From assembly GCA_044869955.1 (NCBI GenBank), contig JBIOYC010000358.1, positions 1-33,108 on the forward strand: DNA of 33,108 bases, given 5' to 3'. The notes under the pieces are model-generated. The model did no database searches. It saw only the letters and a program-made list of their open reading frames with translations, and was not told where the DNA came from. A program made the position numbers and the translations under genes. How positions within the stretch are numbered: position 1 is the first letter of the stretch; every line of letters begins with the position of its first letter. This document shows positions 24,841-32,400 of this stretch, one piece after another. The DNA is from CALMKX01 sp044869955 (GTDB taxonomy: Bacteria > Acidobacteriota > Thermoanaerobaculia > Multivoradales > SZUA-115).

Positions 24841-24896
24841 GTCATCCCGACCGGAGCCGAAGGAGCGAAGCGACGGCGGCGGAGCGGAGGGATCTC
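24841..24896 (+). repeat. Dispersed repeat, copy A
   Basis: Two 16-base blocks, GTCATCCCGACCGGAG (24841-24856) and GGAGCGGAGGGATCTC (24881-24896), flank a 24-base variable middle. Both blocks recur exactly, in inverse orientation, at 27212-27255 around a different 12-base middle. The element is non-coding here and lies in the 321-base spacer between the M29 gene and vapB. That spacer otherwise holds only short palindromes and no gene. Confidence 0.8.
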
Positions 24897-24938
24897 CCCT
24901 CCCGCGTCCCGCCAAGGACGTGTTTCACTAGCGCGTAG

Positions 24939-24967
24939 GCTGGGTTAGGCGTCAGCCGTAACCCAGC
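24939..24967. repeat. Hairpin-forming repeat upstream of vapBC
   Basis: GCTGGGTTA at 24939-24947 pairs with TAACCCAGC at 24959-24967, and the inner GGC/GCC pairs further around a 4-base loop. This gives a strong, almost uninterrupted hairpin. Similar GGGTTA...TAACCC elements are scattered in many bacterial genomes. Its place 44 bases before vapB suggests an intergenic repeat rather than a vapBC-specific site. Confidence 0.6.
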
Positions 24968-24989
24968 TCCCCCTCTTGATCCATCGCGC

Positions 24990-25006
24990 GTAAGACGCTA
25001 TCTTAC
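24990..25006. promoter_or_regulatory. Candidate VapB autorepression operator
   Basis: GTAAGA at 24990-24995 and TCTTAC at 25001-25006 form a perfect 6-bp inverted repeat with a 5-base spacer, ending 5 bases before the vapB ATG. It is the most AT-rich stretch in the spacer. AbrB-type antitoxins with their toxin usually bind such palindromes over the promoter or start. The position fits, but binding is inferred. Confidence 0.5.
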
Positions 25007-25011
25007 TCGAC

Positions 25012-25242
25012 ATGCGAACAGCTGTTTCCACCAAAGGCCAGATCGTGCTCCCAGCCGAGATCCGCCGGCAGGACGAGATCCAAGCCGGCGAAGAGTTCGA
25101 GATCGAACGCATCGACCGAGGCGAGTACCGATTGGTCCGGCTGGCACCGCCGAGGAACCAAGGTCTGCTCGACTGGCTGCTCGGCTGTCCCGAGAAGGGC
25201 TTCTTCGTACCGATCGAGTCCGAGTCCACCGACACGCTATGA
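25012..25242 (+). CDS. vapB: VapB-type antitoxin, AbrB/SpoVT fold
   Basis: A 76-aa protein. Residues 1-45 (MRTAVSTKGQIVLPAEIRR) form the swapped-hairpin AbrB DNA-binding domain, with the typical KGQIVLP segment. The C-terminal part (about 46-76: PPRNQGLLDWLLGCPEKGFF) is the toxin-binding arm, with the LLDWLL and FF residues that normally occupy the PIN groove. The stop overlaps the vapC start in ATGA (25239-25242). It should neutralise VapC and repress the operon through the palindrome at 24990-25006. Confidence 0.92.
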   Translation: MRTAVSTKGQIVLPAEIRRQDEIQAGEEFEIERIDRGEYRLVRLAPPRNQGLLDWLLGCPEKGFFVPIESESTDTL

Positions 25243-25646
25243 CCGTCCTGGTCGACGCGAACGTCCTCTCCGAAGCCACCAAGCCCGACCCCGATCCAGG
25301 CGTCCTGGCCTGGCTCGCTCAGCACGAACGCGTCCTCGCCGTCGATCCGATCATCCTCGGCGAGATCCGTTTCGGCATCCTTCTCCTCGCGAGGGGACAG
25401 CGCCGGTCGAGGTTGGAGCGCTGGTTCGCAGAAGGGCTCGAGCGGATCTACTGCCTGCCCTGGGAGGCGGCCACGGGGCTGCGGTGGGCTCAGCTTCTCG
25501 CCGACCTGCGCTCCAGCGGCAAAGCCATGCCGATCAAGGACAGCTTGATCGCGGCCACCGCCCTGGTGCACGGGCTGCCGCTGGCGACTCGCAACCGCCG
25601 GGACTTCGAGAAGGCTGGTATCGCGGTCATCGATCCGTTCTTGTGA
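25239..25646 (+). CDS. vapC: VapC-type PIN ribonuclease toxin
   Basis: A 135-aa single PIN domain of FitB/VapC type. The acidic site is complete: D6 in LVDANVLSE, E42 in IILGEIRFG, Asp in PIKDSLIAATA and Asp in ATRNRRDFEKAG. It would cleave tRNA or rRNA when freed from VapB. The genes overlap by 4 bases, the usual arrangement. The gene converges with the leftward 146-aa gene, 5 bases away. Codon use is like the surrounding genome, so this pair seems better adapted than the PIN genes at 11-13 kb. Confidence 0.94.
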   Translation: MTVLVDANVLSEATKPDPDPGVLAWLAQHERVLAVDPIILGEIRFGILLLARGQRRSRLERWFAEGLERIYCLPWEAATGLRWAQLLADLRSSGKAMPIKDSLIAATALVHGLPLATRNRRDFEKAGIAVIDPFL

Positions 25647-25651
25647 CGGGC

Positions 25652-26092
25652 CTATCGAAGCCTGCACCCCGGCCCCCCTGCCAGCCAGCAGCTCCGATCT
25701 CCGAGAAGCCTCATGTACTCCTCTGAGCCCTGGGGCGGGCAGACCAGCACCGCCGCGACGAAGGCATCCGGGGGCCGGTACTGATGTGCCTCGATGTAGT
25801 GGAGGATCAGCTCCGGCGCCACGTACACGTACTCCTGGGCCGGAATCCAGAGGTTGCCCCCGGCGGCGTGCCGCCGCTCCCCGGGCCGGGCTCGGGCGCA
25901 GACCTCACAGAAATGCACTCCGCAAGTCCTGACCGGTGCCCAAGCCTCTTCGATATGCCTGCGGATCGCCTCCAGAAACTCGGGGGCGACCGCACCGGTC
26001 GCGAACGGATGCTCGCCATCCAGCCAGCCTATGGCGCGGACATCCGGGCTGTCGTCTACGGGGCAGCGTTGGGTGAGGTCGGGACAGTACAT
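25652..26092 (-). CDS. Unknown cysteine-motif protein, partner of the GIY-YIG gene
   Basis: A 146-aa protein from ATG 26092 (MYCPDLTQRCPVDD). It has a cysteine/histidine cluster CGVHFCEVC at residues 57-65 plus Cys3 and Cys10, suggesting a metal site. After it come IPAQEYVYVAPELILHYIEAH and a C-terminal Pro/Cys segment (LVCPPQGSEEY). I have a general memory of similar stand-alone hypothetical proteins in environmental bacteria, but know no function. Its start overlaps the GIY-YIG gene by 37 bases, so translational coupling is likely. The open frame continues upstream inside the other gene but has no plausible protein there. Confidence 0.7.
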   Translation of the reverse strand: MYCPDLTQRCPVDDSPDVRAIGWLDGEHPFATGAVAPEFLEAIRRHIEEAWAPVRTCGVHFCEVCARARPGERRHAAGGNLWIPAQEYVYVAPELILHYIEAHQYRPPDAFVAAVLVCPPQGSEEYMRLLGDRSCWLAGGPGCRLR

Positions 26093-27150
26093 GTCAGCTC
26101 CAGGGCGGCTTCGACCAGCTGCGGGCAATGCGATCGCGCGTAGAGCGTACCGCCCTTGCGCATCAGTCGAGTGGCCAGCGTGCATGCAGCGCGGCGGACG
26201 ACGGGATGACGTAGCACCCGGGTCATGGCGGCGAAGGGCCGATCCGTGACCGAGTCGATCGCGAGGCAGATCTGGTCCTGCCCGGCCGCTACGTAGTCGC
26301 CCATCTCCGTCCAAACCGAAGGAAACGCTAGCTGAAAGGCTCCGATCGTTCCGAAGCCTCGGACGAGCTCCGCCTTCGAGACATTCAGATAGACCAAGCT
26401 CTGTTCGGGCAGCTCGTAGTGCCGGCTCGCAACGAGCACTTCCATGCGATTGACATCGATGACAGCCAGCCTCGGATGGCCTTTCGTCTGGGGCAAGCAA
26501 CTCGCGCACCAGAACGCTTGTTCAGTGCGCAGGAAGCCTGGAATGCAGGTCGTGATGAAGACGCCGAGCAGGCGCAGGAGCTGGTCGAGCTCACTGCGTG
26601 CGCTGAGCGCACGGAATCGATCCTCATACCGAACCTGCTGGGCGGCAAAGGAGCTGAGGCGGTCGAAGCTGTGATCTCTGATTTCAACCTGAGCACAGAA
26701 ACGGGGGCGTTCCAGCCAGCGCAGCTGTTCGGTAGGCGTGACGGTCGCGTCGAGGTCTGTGGGAGCCACCACATCCTGGATCTTGTCGAAGTTCCGGAGC
26801 CGCAGCCCAGCCGCCTCAGCTTTCCGGATCAGATTGGACTCGAGGGGATCCAGAGGATCCGTTGGAACGGGCAGAAAGGCCAAAGCAGAGATGTCGCGCC
26901 AAGCTCGGCGATGGGCGGCGTAACGCTTCACAACGTCGTTGGAAAGCCCGATGTACATCCAGCCGTCCGCAAAGCACAGACAGTAGATGCCTCGCCGGAC
27001 TTTCCTTCCCAAGAAGAGATCGGCGATGCTGGGTCGCGGGCCTGCGCTCAGGATCTCGGGGAAACCAAGCCGACGGAAAGCCCCTCGGACCGCCCTTGAC
27101 TGCACGAGATCCGGAGTACCATCCACTCCAATTCCATCCTGGCTGTTCAT
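26056..27150 (-). CDS. GIY-YIG nuclease-domain protein with an unknown C-terminal half
   Basis: A 364-aa protein from ATG 27150 (MNSQDGIGVDGT). The GIY-YIG domain spans about 52-120: GIY at 54-56, MYIGLSNDVVKRYAAHR with YIG at 66-68 and R76, then DPLESNLI with probable catalytic E104. Residues 150-364 match no family I know. They include FITTCIPGFLRTEQAFWCAS and a C-terminal LVEAALELTC. Stand-alone GIY-YIG proteins may be homing-type, repair or restriction nucleases. The frame is open far upstream (to 28419), but there it runs antisense-frame through other real genes. The following gene overlaps by 37 bases. The arginine-poor body and lower GC suggest acquired DNA. Confidence 0.78.
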   Translation of the reverse strand: MNSQDGIGVDGTPDLVQSRAVRGAFRRLGFPEILSAGPRPSIADLFLGRKVRRGIYCLCFADGWMYIGLSNDVVKRYAAHRRAWRDISALAFLPVPTDPLDPLESNLIRKAEAAGLRLRNFDKIQDVVAPTDLDATVTPTEQLRWLERPRFCAQVEIRDHSFDRLSSFAAQQVRYEDRFRALSARSELDQLLRLLGVFITTCIPGFLRTEQAFWCASCLPQTKGHPRLAVIDVNRMEVLVASRHYELPEQSLVYLNVSKAELVRGFGTIGAFQLAFPSVWTEMGDYVAAGQDQICLAIDSVTDRPFAAMTRVLRHPVVRRAACTLATRLMRKGGTLYARSHCPQLVEAALELTCTVPTSPNAAP

Positions 27151-27211
27151 ACCGCGAGCATACTTGTGGCCACCCCGGGGCCGACCCGGCGTGCGCAGGA
27201 GTGAAGAGGCT

Positions 27212-27255
27212 GAGATCCCTCCGCTCCGGGCCTTCGGCCCTCCGGTCGGGATGAC
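27212..27255 (-). repeat. Dispersed repeat, copy B (inverse to copy A)
   Basis: Read on the minus strand, this has the same two 16-base blocks as 24841-24896, separated by 12 bases that form a small hairpin (GGGCC/GGCCC). It lies in the 128-base gap between the phosphatase and GIY-YIG genes. The two copies bracket vapBC and the GIY-YIG cassette in opposite orientation. Confidence 0.8.
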
Positions 27256-27278
27256 AGCGGGGGCGTCAGCTGCCCCCT

Positions 27279-28256
27279 TCAAACCACTCGCCGCACAGCC
27301 AGCAGCGTCAGGTCGTCGCCCCGCGGGGCGCCGGCGAGGAAGTCTTGCATGTCCGCCCGGCAGGCGGCGAGCAGCTCGGTCAGGGGCAGGCTGCGCGTGC
27401 GGCGGAGGGCGGCTGCGGCCCTTCCGATGCCGTACTCCCCCTCGTCCGTTTCCGCTTCGGTCAAGCCGTCCGAGTAGAGCAGGAGCACGTCGCCGGGGGT
27501 GAGGTGGAGCTCGCGGCTGACGTACTCCGCCTCGCAGAAGAGCCCGAGCGGCAGCCCCGAGCCCTCCACGGGACGCACCCCACGACGGTCGGCCAGCAAT
27601 GGCCGCGGGTGCCCAGCACTCGCCATCTCCACCCATCCGCCCCCGCGCAACCGCAGGGCCAGCAGGGTGGCGTAGGCACTGGGGAGGGTGACCTCGCAGA
27701 ACAGGCCATTGGTCCGCGCGAGCAACACGTCGAGGGGCATCTCGGGCGTCAGCAAGGCGCGCAGGAGCGCATGCAGGTGGGCCTGGAGCAGCGACGCCGC
27801 CACGCCCTTGCCGGCGACGTCGCCCACCACCAGGTGCAGGGGCTCGCCCTCGCACCGGGGCGGCAGTAGGTCGTAGTGGTCTCCGGAGACCGCTCCGAGC
27901 GGCTCCCACAGCAGCGCCACCTCCCACTCGCCGTGCACCAGCTGGCGCGGTGGCAGCAGGGCGACCTGAACCCGCGCTGCGGCCTCGAGGTCTCGCTCCA
28001 AGGCCCGCTGTTGGGAGGGTGAGAGGCAATCGAGGCAGATGGTCATCAGCGGATCCGCGGCCAGCCGATGAGCCTCCACGGCTCCCGCGCAATGGACGCA
28101 GCGCCCATACGTGCCGTCGTCCAGGCGCTCGAGGGCGCTGTCCACCTGCTGGAGGAGCTCGACGAGCTGGCTCTCGCGCACGGTGACCGCCAACCGCGCC
28201 AGGCGGTCGCGGCGCTGGGCCAGCTCCTCGCGCAGGGCGACGGTCAAATCGGTCAC
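27279..28256 (-). CDS. SpoIIE/RsbU-type serine phosphatase with N-terminal DksA-like zinc finger
   Basis: A 325-aa protein. Residues 1-80 resemble DksA/TraR: a coiled-coil helical pair, then C53-x2-C56 and C74-x2-C77 (YGRCVHC ... ICLDC), a four-Cys zinc finger. Residues 95-325 are a PP2C-type SpoIIE domain with AVSGDHYDLL (D126, D129), VVGDVAGKGVAASL (D146), YSDGLTEA and RGDDLTLLAV, which supply the metal-binding aspartates. RsbU-type phosphatases dephosphorylate STAS antagonists and so release the target of RsbW-type kinases. The usual sensory input (PAS, GAF or HAMP) is replaced here by the zinc finger. The start overlaps the DinB-like stop by 4 bases. Confidence 0.92.
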   Translation of the reverse strand: MTDLTVALREELAQRRDRLARLAVTVRESQLVELLQQVDSALERLDDGTYGRCVHCAGAVEAHRLAADPLMTICLDCLSPSQQRALERDLEAAARVQVALLPPRQLVHGEWEVALLWEPLGAVSGDHYDLLPPRCEGEPLHLVVGDVAGKGVAASLLQAHLHALLRALLTPEMPLDVLLARTNGLFCEVTLPSAYATLLALRLRGGGWVEMASAGHPRPLLADRRGVRPVEGSGLPLGLFCEAEYVSRELHLTPGDVLLLYSDGLTEAETDEGEYGIGRAAAALRRTRSLPLTELLAACRADMQDFLAGAPRGDDLTLLAVRRVV

Positions 28257-28735
28257 GGTCGGTTCCGCTCGCCGCCTTGCGCCTTGCGCAGGAGCACGAT
28301 CTGGCCGGCGTGGTAGGCGTTGTGCTGCAACACTCCGAGCAGCATGCCACGCACCGTGGGATCGCTCCCTGGCACCGGCTCGTCGAGCTGGCCGTCGGTG
28401 AGGTCCAGGACCCGCGCATGGAGGGTGCCGTGGGCCTCTTCCAGGGCGGAGACCGCCACCTGCCAGGCCGCGGGCGAGGTGTCCTCCACCGGCGGCCAGT
28501 CCTCGGTATCCGGCACGTCCTCGATCGCCTCGCCGTCGAGGCGTCGACGGGGCACGTGGTTCCAGACCGTCAGGTGGTGGACGATCTCCCAGATCGTCTT
28601 CCCGCCTGGGTAGAGTCGGACGGTGGCCGGAGCGGCACCGACACCGGCCAGGGCCTCGAGGACGGAGGGCCCGTGCCAGGCACCGCCGCGGAAGGCGCGT
28701 TCCAGCTGGTCGGCGAGGAGCTGGGATTGGCTCAT
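28253..28735 (-). CDS. DinB-like four-helix-bundle metalloprotein
   Basis: A 160-aa protein from ATG 28735, with AGGGAG upstream. WEIVHHLTVWNH (49-60) and VLQHNAYHAGQIVLLR near the C-terminus hold the three His typical of the DinB/YfiT metal site. These proteins act as thiol-dependent transferases or hydrolases, and most are uncharacterised. The open frame extends to 28801 but the extra residues have no family match. It precedes the phosphatase gene with a 4-base overlap and follows mazF by 55 bases, so it is likely part of the same transcript. Confidence 0.85.
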   Translation of the reverse strand: MSQSQLLADQLERAFRGGAWHGPSVLEALAGVGAAPATVRLYPGGKTIWEIVHHLTVWNHVPRRRLDGEAIEDVPDTEDWPPVEDTSPAAWQVAVSALEEAHGTLHARVLDLTDGQLDEPVPGSDPTVRGMLLGVLQHNAYHAGQIVLLRKAQGGERNRP

Positions 28736-28790
28736 GTTGGATCTCCCTGGGACGAGCCGGTTCGAGGTTTCTCCTTGAGGAGGAGAGCCT

Positions 28791-29120
28791 TCAATCCTCA
28801 CACCCGGTAGCGATCATCAGGGCCCGGCAGACCGCGGCCATTCTCTCGGGCCGAACCGTGCCGACGAAGCGGTGGAGCTTCTGCTGATCCACCGTCTGGA
28901 CCTGATCCAGGTTGACCACCGAGTCGTGCTTCAGACCTTCTTCTACGCCAACCCGAACCTCGCTGGGGGCTCCGTGGACAGTGGAAGTGATCGGTGCCAC
29001 CAGCACGGTGCGGAGCAGACCGATCGCCTTCTGGCGCGACAGCACCAAGACCGGCCGGCGCTTGTCGGGCGATCCGAAGGTGTACAGCCAGATCTCTCGA
29101 CGGTTCACTCGGGGGGCCAT
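28791..29120 (-). CDS. mazF: MazF/PemK-type endoribonuclease toxin
   Basis: A 109-aa SH3-like barrel toxin. REIWLYTFGSPDKRRPVLVLSR carries the conserved catalytic Arg region, VAPITSTVHG holds the second catalytic Thr/Ser stretch, and SVVNLDQVQTVDQQKL is the typical interface strand. MazF toxins cut mRNA, tRNA or rRNA at short sequences. It starts inside the antitoxin gene (16-base overlap). The gene ends 55 bases before the DinB-like gene. Confidence 0.94.
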   Translation of the reverse strand: MAPRVNRREIWLYTFGSPDKRRPVLVLSRQKAIGLLRTVLVAPITSTVHGAPSEVRVGVEEGLKHDSVVNLDQVQTVDQQKLHRFVGTVRPERMAAVCRALMIATGCED

Positions 29121-29341
29121 ACACCCTCGCTCTCCCAGCCCTCGAAGCCCTCCTCGAGCGGATTCTCGACACCCGCGTAGGCGCGCTCGTACTGCGCGTC
29201 AATCTCCTGCTGGCGTCGCCGGCGAAGAAAGTCGGTCGCGAGCTGTCGGAAGACCGCAGAGCGGCCCTTCTCGCGGACGTCGGTGGTCTCGTCCAGCTCG
29301 GCGAGGAGCTCCTCGTCGAACATGACCTGTATGGCTTTCAT
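29105..29341 (-). CDS. Antitoxin of the MazF toxin, ribbon-helix-helix type
   Basis: A 78-aa protein from ATG 29341. MKAIQVMFDEELLAELDE forms the N-terminal DNA-contact strand and first helix, and GRSAVFRQLATDFLRRRR is the second helix of an RHH fold. The acidic C-terminus (ENPLEEGFEGWESEGVWPPE) is the toxin-binding tail. The toxin start overlaps by 16 bases. An 8-base palindrome TGGATCCA at 29356-29363 just upstream is a candidate operator. The frame is open to 29395, but this start gives a normal RHH N-terminus. Confidence 0.88.
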   Translation of the reverse strand: MKAIQVMFDEELLAELDETTDVREKGRSAVFRQLATDFLRRRRQQEIDAQYERAYAGVENPLEEGFEGWESEGVWPPE

Positions 29342-29385
29342 GTGGACAGAGTACGTGGATCCAGTTCGTGGGGCAAGAGCAAGAG

Positions 29386-29407
29386 GGGCGGCCACGGGGG
29401 GCCGCCC
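29386..29407 (-). terminator. Hairpin after the BNR/sortilin gene, probable terminator
   Basis: An 8-bp perfect GC stem (29386-29393 with 29400-29407, 6-base loop) lies 23 bases past the leftward stop at 29431. It is followed on the minus strand by CTCTTGCTCTTG, a weak pyrimidine tract. It probably ends that transcript and separates it from the mazEF operon, but the T content is low for a classic terminator. Confidence 0.5.
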
Positions 29408-29430
29408 GTTGGTCTTGCTTCGCTGCGCCC

Positions 29431-32400
29431 CTACTTCTGCCAGGTCGGTACGCGGCCCGGCGTCCAGGGGGCCCCGGCGGCCTCGGCCTCGTTCTCGAGC
29501 TGGGTCAAGTCCACGGTGATCAACTGCCGCACCTCGGCCAGCACCGGCGTGAATTCGGCCGCGGCGAGGTCGTAGAGCTGGCGGTGGGTGTTGGTGGGCG
29601 CCGAGGTCGAGCTCCAGTGACCGTAGATGATCTGGCCGACGCGGTCGGCGATCGCCGGCGGTGTCGGCTCGTGGCGACGGGCGAGGCTGCGGTCCCCGAG
29701 CATCTTGGTCCGCAGATCGTAGAGCCGCTTCCCGAGCTCCCGGGCACGGTCCCCCAGGGCCGCGGGCGCCGCGGGAGTGTCCACCAACGCCTGCTTCAGG
29801 TGGTCCAGGCGCTTGTCCGCCTCGTCCATCGCCTCGAGAGTGCCCATCACCGCACGCTGCAGGCGTGCGGTCTGGCGCTGGAAGGCCAGCAGCACCGCGC
29901 GATCCGCCGCCGGCAGGCTGGCGTTGGCCAGCGGCACGGCCTCGAAGCTCTGCGGCGTGCCGATCGGCTCGAGCTTGCCTTCCACCCGCTTGGCGAGGGA
30001 GGCGGTGTAGCGCCCGGGAGCGGCGAGCGGCCCGGTGGGGGCCGAGGCGAACGGGTTGTCCGCCGGGAAGGGCTCGAGGCTGGTGGGATCCGCCGGTGGG
30101 TAGCGGAGGTCCCAGGTCACTCGCGTCACGCCCGCCTTGGCCGAGGCGTTGAAGCGGCGCACCACCTGCCCGTCCTCATCCATGATGGTCACCACCAGGG
30201 TCGGTGCCTCCTCGCGATCCTCAGCGCGTAGCTCGTCCCAGGTCGGGTAGGAGACCTTGCCGCCCGCCTCCTGGGTCTTCTTCTCCGCCTCCTGGCGCTT
30301 CTCCTTGCGGGTCTGGATCGACTCCTTCAAGTAGTAGGTCAGCGTGGCTCCCACCGGCGGGTTCGGCGCGGTGAAGTAGGAATGGCCCAGGAAGCCCGCC
30401 TTGGGCAGACCCAGGGGGGTCGACTCGTGGTACATCCAGGCATTCTTCGCCGGGAAGAGGATCACGTCCTGACCGAAGGCTGCCTCGTCGATCTGGCGCA
30501 GGGGGGAGTAGTCGTCGAGGATGAAGAACCCGCGGCCGAAGCTCGCGAGCACGAGGTCGTTCTCACGACGCTGGATCTCGATGTCGCGGATCGCGATGGT
30601 CGGCAGGCCGCCCTTCATCTGCAGCCACTTCTTGCCGCCGTCCACGGTGACGAAGAGGCCGAGCTCCGTGCCCACGAAGAGCAGGTCGCGGTCCACGTGA
30701 TCCTCGCCCAGGGTCCAGAGGTTGCCGCGCTCGGGCAGGTCGCCGGTGATCGAGCTCCAGGTCCGGCCGCGGTCCGCGCTCTTCAGCACGTAGGGCTTGA
30801 AGTCGCCCATCTTGTGGTTGCCGAAGGTGGCGTAGACCGTGTCGGCGTCGTGCACCGAGGCCTCGAGGTCGGTGACGTAGGTGCGCTCCGGCACACCGGG
30901 AAAGGTCTCGATCTTGCGCCAGCTGGCGCCGCCGTCCTCGGAGACCTGCACCAGGCCGTCGTCCGTGCCCGCGTAGAGCAGCCCCTCCGCCTTCGGAGAC
31001 TCGGAGAAGGACACGATGTTGCCGTAGAGCGAGGTCGAAGCGTTCTTGGCCACGGTATCCACGCTCCACACCTTGCCCATGACCTCGAGCTGGTTGCGGT
31101 CGATCTGGCGGGTCAGATCGCCGCTGATGGCGCGCCAGGTGTTGCCGCGGTCGTCGCTGCGGAAGAGCTTCTGGGCCCCGAAGTAGAGCCGGGTGTGGGA
31201 GTGGGGAGAGATCAGGAGCGGAGAATCCCAGTTCCAGCGCAGGCTCTCGCCCGGAGCGGTGGGTTGGGGTTGGATGTCGATCGCCTCACCGCTCTTCTTG
31301 TCGAAGCGCACCAGATTGCCGTGCTGGAGCTGGGCGTAGACGACGTTCGAGTCCGTGGGGTCGACCTGGGTCTCGAAGCCGTCGCCGCCGAGGGTGACGT
31401 ACCAGTCGGAGTTGACGATGCCGGAGGCCGAGATGGTGCGCGAAGGGCCGCCGAGGGAGAAGTTGTCCTGCGTGCCGCCGTAGACGCCGTAGAAGGGCAG
31501 GGCGTTGTCCGTCGAGACCCGGTAGAACTGGGTGATGGGGAGGTTGGGCTTGAATTCCCAGGTCTTGGCCCGGTCCCAGGTCTCGTAGAGGCCGCCGTCG
31601 CAGCCGACCAGCAGGTGGTCGGAGTCCTCGGGGTCGATCCACACGGCGTGGTTGTCGACGTGCTTGAAGGTCTCACCGGCACGCCGGAAGCTCCGGCCGC
31701 CGTCGTCGGTCACCATCAGGAAGACGTCCACCGCATAGACGCGGTCGAGGACGTTCGGGTCCGGGAACAGCTCCTGGTAATACTGGCCGCTCGAGGTGTT
31801 GAGGTTGCCCTTCTGCTTCTCCCAGCTCTCGCCGCGATTGGCCGAGCGGAAGAAGCCGCCGGCGTCGCCCAGGGCCTCGACGGTGGCATAGATCAGGTCC
31901 GGGTTGATCGGCGAGATGGCGATGCCGATGCGACCCATGTCGACGGTGGGCAGCCCGGCCTTGAGCTTGCGCCAGGTGGCACCGCCGTCCGTGGACTTGT
32001 GGATGGCCGACTCCGGACCGCCGTTGATCAGGGTCCAGACGTGGCGACGACGCTGGTAGGCGACGGCGTAGACCGTGTCCGGATCACGGGGATCGAGGGC
32101 GAGGTCGCTGACGCCGGTGTTCTCGCTGATCTCCAGGACCTTCTTCCAGGTCTTGCCGCCGTCGGTGGTCTTGTACAAGCCACGGTCCCCACCGGGCCGC
32201 CACAGGGGTCCCTGGGCCGCCACCCAGACGACGTTCGAGTCCCGAGGGTCGATGACGATCTTGCCGATGTGCTCGGATTCCTTGAGACCGACGTTCTCCC
32301 AGCTGCGGCCGCCGTCCCCCGACCGGTAGACGCCGTCGCCGTAGCCGACGCTGCGCTGGCTGTTGTTCTCACCGGAGCCCACCCAGACCACCAGGGGGTT

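Noticed and set aside
24691..25011. Small CRISPR array or transposon end
   Set aside because: The repeats are different from each other, not regularly spaced, and there is no transposase, target duplication or spacer pattern.
27151..28419. Upstream extension of the GIY-YIG frame to make a 787-aa protein
   Set aside because: The added 423 residues run out of frame through the phosphatase and DinB-like genes and are Arg/Pro/Gly-rich noise. The ATG at 27150 gives a sensible protein.
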